From the NCBI GenBank assembly GCA_041746105.1, contig JBGTHP010000035.1, positions 1-59,935 of the forward strand: DNA of 59,935 nucleotides, read 5' to 3'. Shown piece after piece: positions 41,820-49,545 of this stretch. The notes beneath the pieces are model-generated. The model saw only the letters and a program-made list of their open reading frames with translations. It was not told the origin of the DNA and did not search any database. The DNA is from JBFHRE01 sp041746105. GTDB lineage: Bacteria; Actinomycetota; Acidimicrobiia; Spongiisociales; ZC4RG35. Position numbers and translations under genes: made by a program. How positions within the stretch are numbered: the first letter of the stretch is position 1; each line of letters begins with the position of its first letter.

Positions 41820-43550
41820 GTGTCCGCCAATCTTCTCAGCGCCGTCGGCGTAACCAAGGCATACCCGGAGAACCCGGTCTTGGTCGACATCTCACTCGGT
41901 ATCGACGACGGCGACCGGCTCGGCGTCATCGGGGTCAACGGCTCAGGTAAGACCACATTCCTGTCTGTCCTGGCGGGCCACCTCGACCCAGACAGGGGTG
42001 AGGTGGTGCGTTCGAGCGGGACCAGGGTGTCGTATCTCGAACAACAGCCGCAATTGGCGGACACCACCGTCGGCGCCATGATGCACGACCATCGAGCAAC
42101 GGCGTATCTCGACCGACTCGGTGTCGGCGATACAGAGCGCAGGCTGTTGACGATGTCGGGTGGAGAACAGCGTCGGGTCGCTCTGGCTCTGGCACTTGCA
42201 GCCGAGTCGGAGATTCTCATCCTCGACGAACCAACCAACCACCTCGACATCGAAGTCATTTCGTGGCTCGAAGAGGAAATCGAGCGCCGCAGCGGCGCGG
42301 TGGTCATAGTCACCCATGACCGGTACCTCCTCGACCGGGTCACCAACAGGGTCGTCGAATTGCACGATGGGCGGCTCTTCGGCCATCGCGGCACATACCA
42401 GGAGTTCCTCGAAGCGAGGTCGGCGCGAGAAGCAGCGGCCATCGTTGCCGAGAGAAAACGGAACAACCTGGCGGGGATCGAACTCGAGTGGCTCCGGCGC
42501 CGACCCAAGGCTCGAACGACCAAAGCCAAGGCCAGAGTCGATCGCGCCACCGAGTTGATCGCCGCTCCCCCGCCGTCGCTCCGCGCCGCAATCGATTTTG
42601 GCTTTCCTTCGGTGAGGCTCGGCTCCAAAGTCGTCGAACTCGAAAGCGTCTCGGTTCGATTTGACGATCGGTCGATCCTGAGCGGAATCACCTGGCGCCT
42701 ACAAGCCGGCGCCAGGATCGGCCTCGTTGGGCCGAACGGATCCGGAAAGACGACGTTACTTCGGCTCTTGGGCGGCAGACTCACACCGACGGTCGGCAAG
42801 CTCGAGTTGGGCGACACTGTCACGGTCGGCTGGTTCGACCAAAGCCGATCCCTACTAGACCCTGAAGAAAGGCTTTTGGATACGGTCGACAAAGTTGCGT
42901 CACAAACCCTCCTCGATACCGGGCAGTCGGTTTCCGCTTCCCAACTTCTCCAACGTTTCGGGTTCGCGAGTCCCAACCACGCCAAGCTGGTGTCCGATCT
43001 TTCAGGCGGCGAGCGCCGCCGGCTCGAGCTGCTGCTGGTCTTGGCGCAGGCCCCGAACGTGCTCCTCCTCGATGAACCCACGAACGATCTGGATCTCGAC
43101 ACACTCGGCGCACTCGAACGCTTCCTCGACACCTGGCCGGGTGTCGTAGTCATCGCCAGCCACGACCGATACCTTTTGGATCGTGTGTGCCGCGACATCA
43201 TCTCGATCAATCCGGATGGCACAATCACCCATCACCCTGGGGGAATCACCGCCTACCTCGAACGCCGGTTACCCGTCGGCGGGTCTGGCCGCACGGACTC
43301 TCCGGTCGACCGACCTCGCCCTCGCCCGACCGACCGAGTGGGCTACGGCGAACGCAGGACATTCCAAAAGCTTGGTGAATCGATTCCGAAGTTGGAGGAG
43401 TCGATCAGGGCCATAGAGGGCTCTCTTGGTGAAGCCGGCAGTGACTGGGAAAAGGTTGCCGAGATGTCCACCCGACTCGAGCTGCTGCGCTCTGAGCTGG
43501 AAACGGCCGAGAGTGAGTGGTTGGCACTCGCCGAGCGGATCGAGGGTTGA
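41820..43550 (+). CDS. ABC-F family ATPase (Uup-like)
   Basis: 576 aa, GTG start. Two ABC domains with no membrane part: first 'GVNGSGKTTFLSVLAG' and 'MSGGEQRRVALALALAAESEILILDEPTNHLD'; second 'GPNGSGKTTLLRLLGG' and 'LSGGERRRLELLLVLAQAPNVLLLDEPTNDLD'. Between them lies a basic linker ('RRRPKARTTKAKARVDRATEL') and the C-terminus is a coiled coil ('LGESIPKLEESIRAIEGSLGE…LRSELETAESEWLALAERIE'), the Uup arrangement. ABC-F proteins act on ribosomes; Uup is also linked to DNA transposition control. Confidence 0.95.
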   Translation: MSANLLSAVGVTKAYPENPVLVDISLGIDDGDRLGVIGVNGSGKTTFLSVLAGHLDPDRGEVVRSSGTRVSYLEQQPQLADTTVGAMMHDHRATAYLDRLGVGDTERRLLTMSGGEQRRVALALALAAESEILILDEPTNHLDIEVISWLEEEIERRSGAVVIVTHDRYLLDRVTNRVVELHDGRLFGHRGTYQEFLEARSAREAAAIVAERKRNNLAGIELEWLRRRPKARTTKAKARVDRATELIAAPPPSLRAAIDFGFPSVRLGSKVVELESVSVRFDDRSILSGITWRLQAGARIGLVGPNGSGKTTLLRLLGGRLTPTVGKLELGDTVTVGWFDQSRSLLDPEERLLDTVDKVASQTLLDTGQSVSASQLLQRFGFASPNHAKLVSDLSGGERRRLELLLVLAQAPNVLLLDEPTNDLDLDTLGALERFLDTWPGVVVIASHDRYLLDRVCRDIISINPDGTITHHPGGITAYLERRLPVGGSGRTDSPVDRPRPRPTDRVGYGERRTFQKLGESIPKLEESIRAIEGSLGEAGSDWEKVAEMSTRLELLRSELETAESEWLALAERIEG

Positions 43551-43589
43551 AGCCAGATACAGCGACCTACCCGCCGTAACATCGGAGTT

Positions 43590-44597
43590 ATGCCCGCTCT
43601 CTCGCTCCATGCGCTCGCTCTGGACTGGCTCGATTGGAAGAACACATCCAAACCGTCTGAAGCCACACTCAGAGCGAGAAAGGCCGATCTGGCCGTGATC
43701 GGCGAAATCCTTTGCCGCCGATTGTCTCGGCCGGACGCCCCTGAATCGGACGATCCTTTCGAGCGCTTCCTGATTCCGTTGCACGCCTCCGACCTGACCC
43801 GAGACGAAGTGACCGGCGCTTTCGCCGCCTACGCCCGCACCCACGCTCCTTCATCGATACGCCGCTGCCGCTCAACGTGGTCAGGATTCTGCCGCTGGAT
43901 GGTGGTCTATCGCTCGGCCATCGAGATGAATCCGCTCGACTTTGTCGAACCACCGCCCGCCAAACGTTGGCGCCCCAAGCCGATCTCGGAGGCAGATCTC
44001 GGTCGGATAATCAGGGCGGCACAAACTCCGGCAGAAACAGCGAGGCGTCCATGGCCGCAATTGGAACAAGCCATCTGCGCCCTATTCGTCGGGGCCGGGG
44101 TCAGAGTGTCTGAGGTCATCTCCCTCCGGGTCGGCGATGTCCATCGAAGCCACACCGAGATGGACAAGCTTCACGTGACGGGGAAAGGAGGTGTCACTCG
44201 GACGATCCCACTTCCGCCGGAAACGGTCGCTTTTCTCGATTCCTACATCCAATCTCGAACGGAGCGTTTCCAGAAGGCGCCTTCGGTCACGGATCGGCTG
44301 TTCGTCAAGACCGACAACCGGCCACTCAGTCCCAAAACCATCGACCACCTCGTCCTCGGGTGGTTCCGGCGGGCGGCCGTTGCACCCCCCGCTGGAGCCC
44401 TCGCGCACGCCCTTCGGCATACCTACGCAACTTTGCTCGTCGAGCAGTCCGGCTCCGTACCGGAGGTCCAGCGCCTTCTTGGCCACTCTGATATGGCCAC
44501 CACCCAGGCATACGTCGACGTTGCAGCCAAGGGGGTAGAGGAGACGGCGATGGCCAACCCGGGCCGGCGACTGTTGGCCGAGGCAACCGAGGACTGA
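43590..44597 (+). CDS. Tyrosine recombinase, XerC/XerD type
   Basis: 335 aa. The N-terminal core-binding domain ('ATLRARKADLAVIGEIL', 'SSIRRCRSTWSGFCRWMVVY') precedes the catalytic residues Arg in 'GAGVRVSEVISLRVGDV', Lys in 'VTGKGGVTRTIPLP', His-x-x-Arg in 'AHALRHTYATLL', His in 'LLGHSDMATTQAY' and the Tyr of that segment. No tRNA, phage gene or repeat is near, so a role in chromosome dimer resolution or a lone mobile-element recombinase are both possible. It is longer than E. coli XerC (298 aa). Confidence 0.9.
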   Translation: MPALSLHALALDWLDWKNTSKPSEATLRARKADLAVIGEILCRRLSRPDAPESDDPFERFLIPLHASDLTRDEVTGAFAAYARTHAPSSIRRCRSTWSGFCRWMVVYRSAIEMNPLDFVEPPPAKRWRPKPISEADLGRIIRAAQTPAETARRPWPQLEQAICALFVGAGVRVSEVISLRVGDVHRSHTEMDKLHVTGKGGVTRTIPLPPETVAFLDSYIQSRTERFQKAPSVTDRLFVKTDNRPLSPKTIDHLVLGWFRRAAVAPPAGALAHALRHTYATLLVEQSGSVPEVQRLLGHSDMATTQAYVDVAAKGVEETAMANPGRRLLAEATED

Positions 44598-44600
44598 CCG

Positions 44601-45613
44601 ATGTCACCGTTTGAAATCGAGACAGCGGATTACCACACAGGTGGCGAGCCCTTCCGGATCGTCACCGGTGGTGTCGACGTTCCAGAAGGCCAGACCGTGC
44701 TCGACCGCAGAACCTGGAGCCAGGAGCGATTGGACGAGGTGAGACTGTTCCTGATCAACGAACCGCGAGGCCACGCCGACATGTACGGCTGTTTCGTGAC
44801 CCCCGGCGACGACGACGCCGCCGCCTTCGGGCTGGTGTTCTTCCACAAGGACGGATTCTCGACCGCCTGCGGACACGGCACGATCGCCGCCGCCACCTGG
44901 GCCCTCGAAACCGGGCGAATCGCCGCCACGCCCCCTATCACATCGTTCTCGGTGGACGTGCCGTCGGGACGCCTCGCGGTGAGCGCAGAAACGACCTTCG
45001 TCAACGACGAGGTAAACGTAGGAAGGGTCGGTTTCATCAACGTGCCATCCTGGGTCAGCGCCACCGCGGTCGCCGTACCCGGCCTCCCCTATCGTGCCGA
45101 CGTTTCGTATGGAGGCGCGTTTTATGCCTCGGTGGACGTCTCGGCCCTCGGCATTCCCATCGTCCCTGAACACCTGGAACGCCTCGTGAAAGAGGGTCGA
45201 GCAATCAAACAAGCCATGGACGACCACGACAGCGTGCAACACCCAGTCGATGATCGCCTATCCGGCTGTTACGGAACGATTTGGTACGAACACCTTGGCG
45301 CAAGCGACGACGTCGTCCGACAAAGGAACGTCGCAATCTTTGCCGACGGCGAGGTCGACCGGTCACCGTGTGGAAGTGGAACGTCGGCCCGGCTAGCGCT
45401 GTTGCATCAGAGCGGGCAGAACGGGTCGGGCATACACTCGAGCACCGATCGATCATCGGCTCGGTCTTCGAAGCATCGGTACTCGCAGAACTGGATCACG
45501 GTGGTCGCCGCGCCGTCGTCACCCGAGTCTCGGGAACCGCCTATCGAACCGGGCAACACCATTTTGTCCGCGATCCAGGCGACTCTCTCGGACTTGGCTT
45601 TCAGCTGCGCTGA
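44601..45613 (+). pseudogene. Proline racemase/hydroxyproline epimerase-family gene with a frameshift
   Basis: The first 270 codons are a normal family member: 'ADYHTGGEPFRIVTGG', Cys90 in 'STACGHGTIAA', and the second catalytic Cys in 'DRSPCGSGTSARLALLH'. The proper C-terminus ('GHTLEHRSIIGSVFEASVLAEL…VTRVSGTAYRTGQHHFVRDPGDSLGLGFQLR' region, ending at TGA 45611–45613) lies in another frame. One extra G in the GGG run at 45414–45416 would join the two halves. In the frame as read, the protein runs on unrelated sequence to 45965, overlapping a real gene on the other strand. Either a recent pseudogene or a base-calling error. Two catalytic Cys suggest racemase/epimerase rather than dehydratase. 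Confidence 0.85.
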
Positions 45614-45620
45614 CCCTGCA

Positions 45621-45968
45621 TCAGCCGATCGCTCTGGGTTCGAACGTGAGGGAGCGGACGGATCCAGCGGCCTCGTAGAGATGCCACAGCGCTTTTCGGT
45701 ATTCATCGGGGTCGGCCCCGGCGGCAAGATCTCGATCAACATCCTGCATAGCCGCCTCGATTCGATAGAGAAGATCTCTCACCTGGCCGAAGGTAGACCG
45801 GGTCATGAGTACGTCGTCCGGACCCAGGCTGTGGGCATCGGCAGCTTGGCGAGCCTCATAGGCACGCTGGCGATGAGACCGTTTGCAATAGGCGGGCGGT
45901 CGCCCGGGACCGGGACCGCTCTCGAATCTCACGCCGCACCAGCGGCAGCGGCGGACAGGTTCTGACAT
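45621..45968 (-). CDS. Small Cys-rich (zinc-binding-like) protein, unknown
   Basis: 115 aa. 'RRCRWCGVRFESGPGPGRPPAYCKRSHRQRAYEARQAAD' holds C-x2-C…C-x3-H and the 'GRPPxYCxxSHRQRAYEAR' string, which I recall as a common actinobacterial small-protein signature with a probable zinc-binding, nucleic-acid-like N-terminus. The rest is a helical tail ('TRSTFGQVRDLLYRIEAAMQDVDRDLAAG'). Convergent with the racemase gene, and divergent from the VOC gene, sharing promoter space. Function unknown. Confidence 0.8.
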   Translation of the reverse strand: MSEPVRRCRWCGVRFESGPGPGRPPAYCKRSHRQRAYEARQAADAHSLGPDDVLMTRSTFGQVRDLLYRIEAAMQDVDRDLAAGADPDEYRKALWHLYEAAGSVRSLTFEPRAIG

Positions 45969-46014
45969 GGGTCAAACCTACCGCGAAGCGTCGGGTCGGG
46001 CTAGGTTCTCGCAG

Positions 46015-46377
46015 ATGCGCTTGGCCGGTGTCCTCGTATATTGCTCTCAGGATCGCTTTGAGGCCATGCGACGCTTCTACCTAGATCTCCTCGACCAGGA
46101 GCCTCGATCCGACCGACCAGGTTTTGTCAACTTCCAATGGGCGGACGTGAGGCTGACGGTTGCGGTCCATTCTTCTGTTTCCGCAGTGAACCCCGACCCG
46201 GCGCGGATCATGGTCAACCTTGAAACCAACCAGATCCACGAACATGTGGGCAGACTCGCCAGCGACGGAGTTGTTGTCCATCGTCTGCCGGAGCTCGAAC
46301 CATGGGGTGGATGGGTGGCCACTCTCGAAGATCCTTGTGGCAACTACGTACAACTCATCCAACCGGCGTCGGAATAG
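46015..46377 (+). CDS. VOC-superfamily (glyoxalase-like) protein
   Basis: 120 aa from the ATG at 46015, which starts just before the first β-strand; a longer start at 45967 would overlap the divergent gene. 'LAGVLVYCSQDRFEAMRRFYLDLLDQEP', 'RIMVNLETNQIHEHVGRLASDGVVV' and 'WVATLEDPCGNYVQLIQP' are the βαβββ modules; 'EDPCGNYVQLI' is the usual second half metal strand. Catalytic role unknown. Confidence 0.85.
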   Translation: MRLAGVLVYCSQDRFEAMRRFYLDLLDQEPRSDRPGFVNFQWADVRLTVAVHSSVSAVNPDPARIMVNLETNQIHEHVGRLASDGVVVHRLPELEPWGGWVATLEDPCGNYVQLIQPASE

Positions 46378-46427
46378 CTCGCTGTCGCCTGGCGTTCCAA
46401 CTGTCGTAGCAACCAGGAGCTTGAGTT

Positions 46428-46955
46428 TTGGCAACACTTGAATTAACCCGCGACGCATTCGATGCGACGATCACCGAGAACGAAACCGTGATCATCGATT
46501 TCTGGGCAGAATGGTGCGGCCCCTGCCGCCAGTTCGGCCCCACGTTCGAAGCGGCATCCGAGAAGCACTCCGACATCGTTTTCGCCAAGGTCGACACAGA
46601 AGCCGAACAATTGCTCGCACAAGACTTCGGTATCCGCTCCATCCCGACGTTGATGGTGTTCCGTGACCAGGTGCTGCTCTATTCCCAGCCGGGAGCCCTT
46701 CCTCCCGATGCACTCGAGGATCTGATCGGCCAGGTCAAGGCGCTGGATATGGAGCAGGTCCGCAAGGACGTCGCCGGCCACGAGCACGCCGAGGGGCTGA
46801 CCCAACGCGGCGTTTCACTCTTGAACACCATGATGGGCCGGTCTTTGACCGGCCCATCTTGGCTGGGAGGAAACGGCGAGCCCCGACTTCTTGACCGACT
46901 ACCCCGATGGATTCTGTCGGTTTCGGACGTTTCAGGTTTTCGCGCACCGTCTTGA
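46428..46955 (+). CDS. Thioredoxin-family protein with an odd C-terminal extension
   Basis: 175 aa, TTG start with AGGAG eight bases upstream. 'VIIDFWAEWCGPCRQFGPTFEAAS' has the WCGPC redox site and 'FGIRSIPTLMVF' the cis-Pro; residues 1–105 are an ordinary thioredoxin. After about residue 120 the sequence becomes unrelated and runs through the strong hairpin at 46832–46858. An out-of-frame TGA at 46798–46800, right after a GGGG run, would end the protein at about 123 aa, the usual size. The extension is therefore likely a frameshift artefact or very recent change. Confidence 0.85.
   Translation: MATLELTRDAFDATITENETVIIDFWAEWCGPCRQFGPTFEAASEKHSDIVFAKVDTEAEQLLAQDFGIRSIPTLMVFRDQVLLYSQPGALPPDALEDLIGQVKALDMEQVRKDVAGHEHAEGLTQRGVSLLNTMMGRSLTGPSWLGGNGEPRLLDRLPRWILSVSDVSGFRAPS
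46832..46860. terminator. Strong hairpin after the thioredoxin domain
   Basis: GATGGGCCGGTC (46832–46843) and GACCGGCCCATC (46847–46858) pair over 12 bases with a TTT loop. This is a near-ideal terminator stem, although only two Ts follow. It lies inside the thioredoxin reading frame, which supports the idea that the true stop is earlier. It can serve both strands. Confidence 0.75.
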
Positions 46956-47001
46956 GTGTTGATTGACCGCTCCCCGATTCTGGTTCTCCCTGGTTCCTCA
47001 A

Positions 47002-47982
47002 TCAGGGACGGGGACCTGGAGGGTTGCCCTCTTCCTCGACTCTCTCAAATCTCGAAAAGTGGTGGCTCTCGACGATATGCGACGACGAGGACCAGGTGGC
47101 AAGCCGTTCCACCGAATAGGAAACAAGTCCACCGGTATTGCTGTCCAGGACGACTCGTTGTTCGAACGCTTCCTGGTCGACGACATAACGTGCCGACACG
47201 ACGATGGCGTCTTCCTCTGGCGTGAACTGAAGTCCGTTCAACCCGGCCAGAACCCGAAGAAGCAGTCCACGATTCAGCGGGTCATCACGCTCCTGGCGGA
47301 GTAACTGGATCGTGAGATCGAGCATGGCAACAAAATCAGGACGTGAGTCGCCGGTTGTTTGGACCTGGGTCCTCATACTGGATCCGATCCCCTCCACCCC
47401 GGCCTGCCACGGTGGCGTGTATGGCCCAGGCGGCTCTTGGACCCCCAATGTTTCGATGGCCCGCATCACGGGATACCGATCACCCAGGCGCAACAGGTCG
47501 AAAACCCTCGAGTCCACCCCGGGCGCGAATTGAGGGGTCCCATATGTCGTCAACGTGCGGACGGCTCCGCCGACGGCGATCCACCGCTCCACCACAACCG
47601 AGACATCGAATGAGTAGTCGCTCAATCCGATCGGCCGTAGGTGGCTCGGGTCCACAACAACATGCTGGAGTCGTTCTGACCGTTCGTACCAGACCCCGGC
47701 CGAGTCTTGTTGATAGACCTCGGACCCGGCGAGGGCGTCGGCGAGACCGAAGAGTTCGCGCGAACCCCCATCGAGCCCGACCGGCACCGCCAGCCATGCT
47801 CCAAAAAGAGTCAATCCCATGACTATAGAGCGAGCCAGAAAACGGCGTCTCTGCGTTTCTCGATACTCCCGATCCATCGCGCGCCACAGCCGCAGCCTGG
47901 CAGCGGATTCGCCGGTTCCTCCCGCATCGGGTAGCAACCGAGCAAGATCGAATCGGTCAGAGGACTCGTTGGGGTCGTTCAT
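47002..47982 (-). CDS. Membrane protein paired with an ECF sigma factor (CU044_5270-like)
   Basis: 326 aa from the ATG at 47980–47982, 26 bases inside the sigma gene. Residues 1–45 are cytosolic and charged ('MNDPNESSDRFDLARLLPD', 'LRLWRAMDREYRETQRRRFLARS'), followed by one membrane helix (IVMGLTLFGAWLAVPVG) and a large extracytoplasmic β-rich domain ('GVWYERSERLQHVVVDPSHL', 'VVVERWIAVGGAVRTLTTYG'). The overlap with a sigma gene and this topology fit an anti-sigma or sensor partner; the family resemblance is from memory. No HxxxCxxC zinc motif is present. Confidence 0.8.
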   Translation of the reverse strand: MNDPNESSDRFDLARLLPDAGGTGESAARLRLWRAMDREYRETQRRRFLARSIVMGLTLFGAWLAVPVGLDGGSRELFGLADALAGSEVYQQDSAGVWYERSERLQHVVVDPSHLRPIGLSDYSFDVSVVVERWIAVGGAVRTLTTYGTPQFAPGVDSRVFDLLRLGDRYPVMRAIETLGVQEPPGPYTPPWQAGVEGIGSSMRTQVQTTGDSRPDFVAMLDLTIQLLRQERDDPLNRGLLLRVLAGLNGLQFTPEEDAIVVSARYVVDQEAFEQRVVLDSNTGGLVSYSVERLATWSSSSHIVESHHFSRFERVEEEGNPPGPRP

Positions 47983-48562
47983 CACCGCTATGAATTGGCC
48001 GAACCGGCTCCAGCAGTTCTCGCATACGTCGTTTTGACCTGGCCAAACGAGACCGAACCGTCCCGATCGGGATCCGGAGGGTGGTGGCGATGTCGCTGTA
48101 TGAATAGTCACTCACGGCCGCCAACATCAGCACCTGATACTCATCCTCCGACAGATGCTGCAGTGCGGCAGCCAGATCGGCCGCCACGGCCGAGGCATCC
48201 ACCCGATCGACGGCATCTGCCTCGAAGGGGCTGACCCCGGTCGACGGGATCGCCAGACGACCGAACGCCCTGAACCCTCGCACCGCCTTCCGGTGCCGCT
48301 CGCGGCAGACGTTCGCCGCTATTCCGAACAGCCAAGGAAGTGCCGTACGCTGCGCGATATCGAACCGCCCACGGCGGGCGAAAGCCCTGACGAGCGTCTC
48401 GGAGGCAACGTCGGGCGCGTCCGAATAACCGACCCGACCTACTGCGTAGCGAACCATGATCTGGTAGTAACGATCAAAGATCACCTCGAATAGCTCCGGC
48501 CGGCGAAGTGATGCTGCAATGAGCGTGCCGTCGTGGTCGTCCAATTGCCCCTCCACTTCCAT
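47957..48562 (-). CDS. ECF-type RNA polymerase sigma factor
   Basis: 201 aa. Region 2 is 'LFEVIFDRYYQIMVRYAVGRVGYSDAPDVASETLVRAFARRGRFD' with 'LPWLFGIAANVCRERHRKAV'; region 4 is 'LSEDEYQVLMLAAVSDYSYSDIATTLRIPIGTVRSRLARSKRRMRELL' with the HTH. It recruits RNA polymerase to a stress or envelope regulon under control of the overlapping membrane protein. It is divergent from the riboswitch-controlled sulfur operon, with about 100 bases between. Confidence 0.94.
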   Translation of the reverse strand: MEVEGQLDDHDGTLIAASLRRPELFEVIFDRYYQIMVRYAVGRVGYSDAPDVASETLVRAFARRGRFDIAQRTALPWLFGIAANVCRERHRKAVRGFRAFGRLAIPSTGVSPFEADAVDRVDASAVAADLAAALQHLSEDEYQVLMLAAVSDYSYSDIATTLRIPIGTVRSRLARSKRRMRELLEPVRPIHSGDERPQRVL

Positions 48563-48617
48563 ACCGTCCGGATAACCCTAACCGCCACACGGTGACCCTG
48601 CCATCGCCGGATGGCCT

Positions 48618-48645
48618 TGACATCCACCGGCGAGATATCCATACT
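48618..48645 (+). promoter_or_regulatory. Promoter for the SAM-riboswitch operon
   Basis: Perfect -35 TTGACA at 48618–48623 and CATACT (4/6 to TATAAT) at 48640–48645 with a 16-base spacer. Transcription from here would begin about ten bases before the riboswitch aptamer. Confidence 0.5.
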
Positions 48646-48660
48646 GCCGCCCTTGACATT

Positions 48661-48757
48661 GCGCTCATCCAGAGCGGCTGAGGGACAGGCCCTTTGAAGC
48701 CGCGGCAACCGGCCGGAGCAAGCTCCGGTGTCTGGTGCCAATGCCTGATCGATGAGA
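48661..48757 (+). promoter_or_regulatory. SAM-I (S-box) riboswitch
   Basis: The aptamer core is recognisable: P1 CTCATC (48664–48669) pairs with GATGAG (48751–48756); P2 GCGGC/GCCGC encloses GAGGGACAGGCCC and TTTGAAG; the junction 'GCGGCAACC', P3 CCGGAG–CAAG–CTCCGG and 'GGTGCCAATGCC' follow in the proper order. It binds S-adenosylmethionine and switches off the downstream osmC–metY genes. A small GACGG/CCGTC hairpin just after may be part of the expression platform. The class (SAM-I rather than the actinobacterial SAM-IV) is by core motifs. Confidence 0.9.
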
Positions 48758-48828
48758 TGCCTTTGACGGTCCCTCCGTCCGGGGAGCTCGCTGAGCGCAC
48801 CAGACAATCGAGAGGACCCACAACGCCA

Positions 48829-48927
48829 ATGGCACCCACCCAGCAAATGCCGGTCACACGCTGCGACCGTACGGTCGCGCCCATGTGTCTGTGCTCTCGG
48901 GTGGTTCTCACGTCCAGCATTCGCTGA
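48829..48927 (+). CDS. Probable Cys-codon leader peptide
   Basis: A 32-aa frame (ATG 48829; an inner ATG at 48883 gives 14 aa 'MCLCSRVVLTSSIR') sits between the riboswitch and osmC. GAGAGGA lies upstream of the first ATG. The end is Cys-rich and resembles the short 'SRRHVDL…SS' leader peptides found before sulfur-metabolism genes in actinobacteria. Its last codons overlap one arm of an inverted repeat, so ribosome stalling on Cys codons could change RNA folding. Too short to judge by composition alone. Confidence 0.5.
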   Translation: MAPTQQMPVTRCDRTVAPMCLCSRVVLTSSIR

Positions 48928-48961
48928 ACCCGCCGCCACCCGAGAGAGAAGTCCCGGCGGG
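48896..48961 (+). promoter_or_regulatory. Candidate attenuator with two alternative stems
   Basis: CTCGGGTGG (48896–48904) inside the leader frame pairs perfectly with CCACCCGAG (48936–48944). A second stem CCCGCCG (48929–48935) with CGGCGGG (48955–48961) uses the loop bases of the first, so the two stems are topologically exclusive. This is the arrangement used by translation-coupled attenuators. No poly-T follows, so a Rho-type or translation-level effect is more likely. Confidence 0.5.
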
Positions 48962-48997
48962 ACGAGCGGCTGTCGAGCACGAATGTTTGGAGACAAC

Positions 48998-49519
48998 ATG
49001 ACCACTACACCAACTTTCTCAATCAACCACGTAGACCTAGAAACCGTTGGCGAGCTCGTGGCGGCAATCAATGCCGATGCGGGAGCAGCCCAAACGACCT
49101 GGCACGCCAGGGTCGACTGGAAAGGAGCCTTCACGTCGGAGGCGACCGTCCGACATTTCGAACCCAGCCCGTCCGACGAACCGGCCGGTCTCGGCGGAAC
49201 CGACCTTGCGCCCAACCCGGTGGAGCAGCTCTTGAGCGCTTTGGGAAACTGCCTTGCGGTGGGTTACGCGGCGAGCCTTTCTGCCGCCGGCGTCCAGATC
49301 AATACGCTGTCGATCGACCTCGAGGGCGATCTCGATCTACACACCTTTCTGGGATTGGCAGATGGCAACGCCGGGTACTCCGACATCAGGGCCAGAGTCT
49401 CAATCGACAGTGACGCCGACGCCGAAACTCTCTCTGCGCTCCACCGGCGGGTGGTGGCGACGTCCCCAGTAGGCCACACGCTGAGTCGCGCCGTACCCGT
49501 CACCATCGACCTCGGTTGA
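48998..49519 (+). CDS. OsmC-family protein
   Basis: 173 aa from the ATG at 48998 (GGAG five bases upstream). 'LAPNPVEQLLSALGNCLAVGYAASLSAAGVQINTLSIDLEGDLD' contains the reactive Cys of the OsmC/Ohr fold in 'LGNCLA'; 'YSDIRARVSI' and 'VVATSPVGHTLSRAVPVTI' complete it, with 'SPVGHTL' where family members carry the second Cys (SPV instead of C-P). Lack of that Cys suggests it is not a standard peroxidase and may act on a sulfur compound. It is the first gene after the SAM riboswitch and is followed by metY. Confidence 0.9.
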   Translation: MTTTPTFSINHVDLETVGELVAAINADAGAAQTTWHARVDWKGAFTSEATVRHFEPSPSDEPAGLGGTDLAPNPVEQLLSALGNCLAVGYAASLSAAGVQINTLSIDLEGDLDLHTFLGLADGNAGYSDIRARVSIDSDADAETLSALHRRVVATSPVGHTLSRAVPVTIDLG

Positions 49520-49545
49520 TGTCACCAGATCTGAAAGGAACAACC

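Noticed and set aside
41579..43228. Long antisense frame opposite the ABC-F gene
   Set aside because: It mirrors a strong plus-strand gene with two Walker motifs; composition is the usual GC-skew shadow. Only its last part lies in the non-coding gap, and it has no start there.
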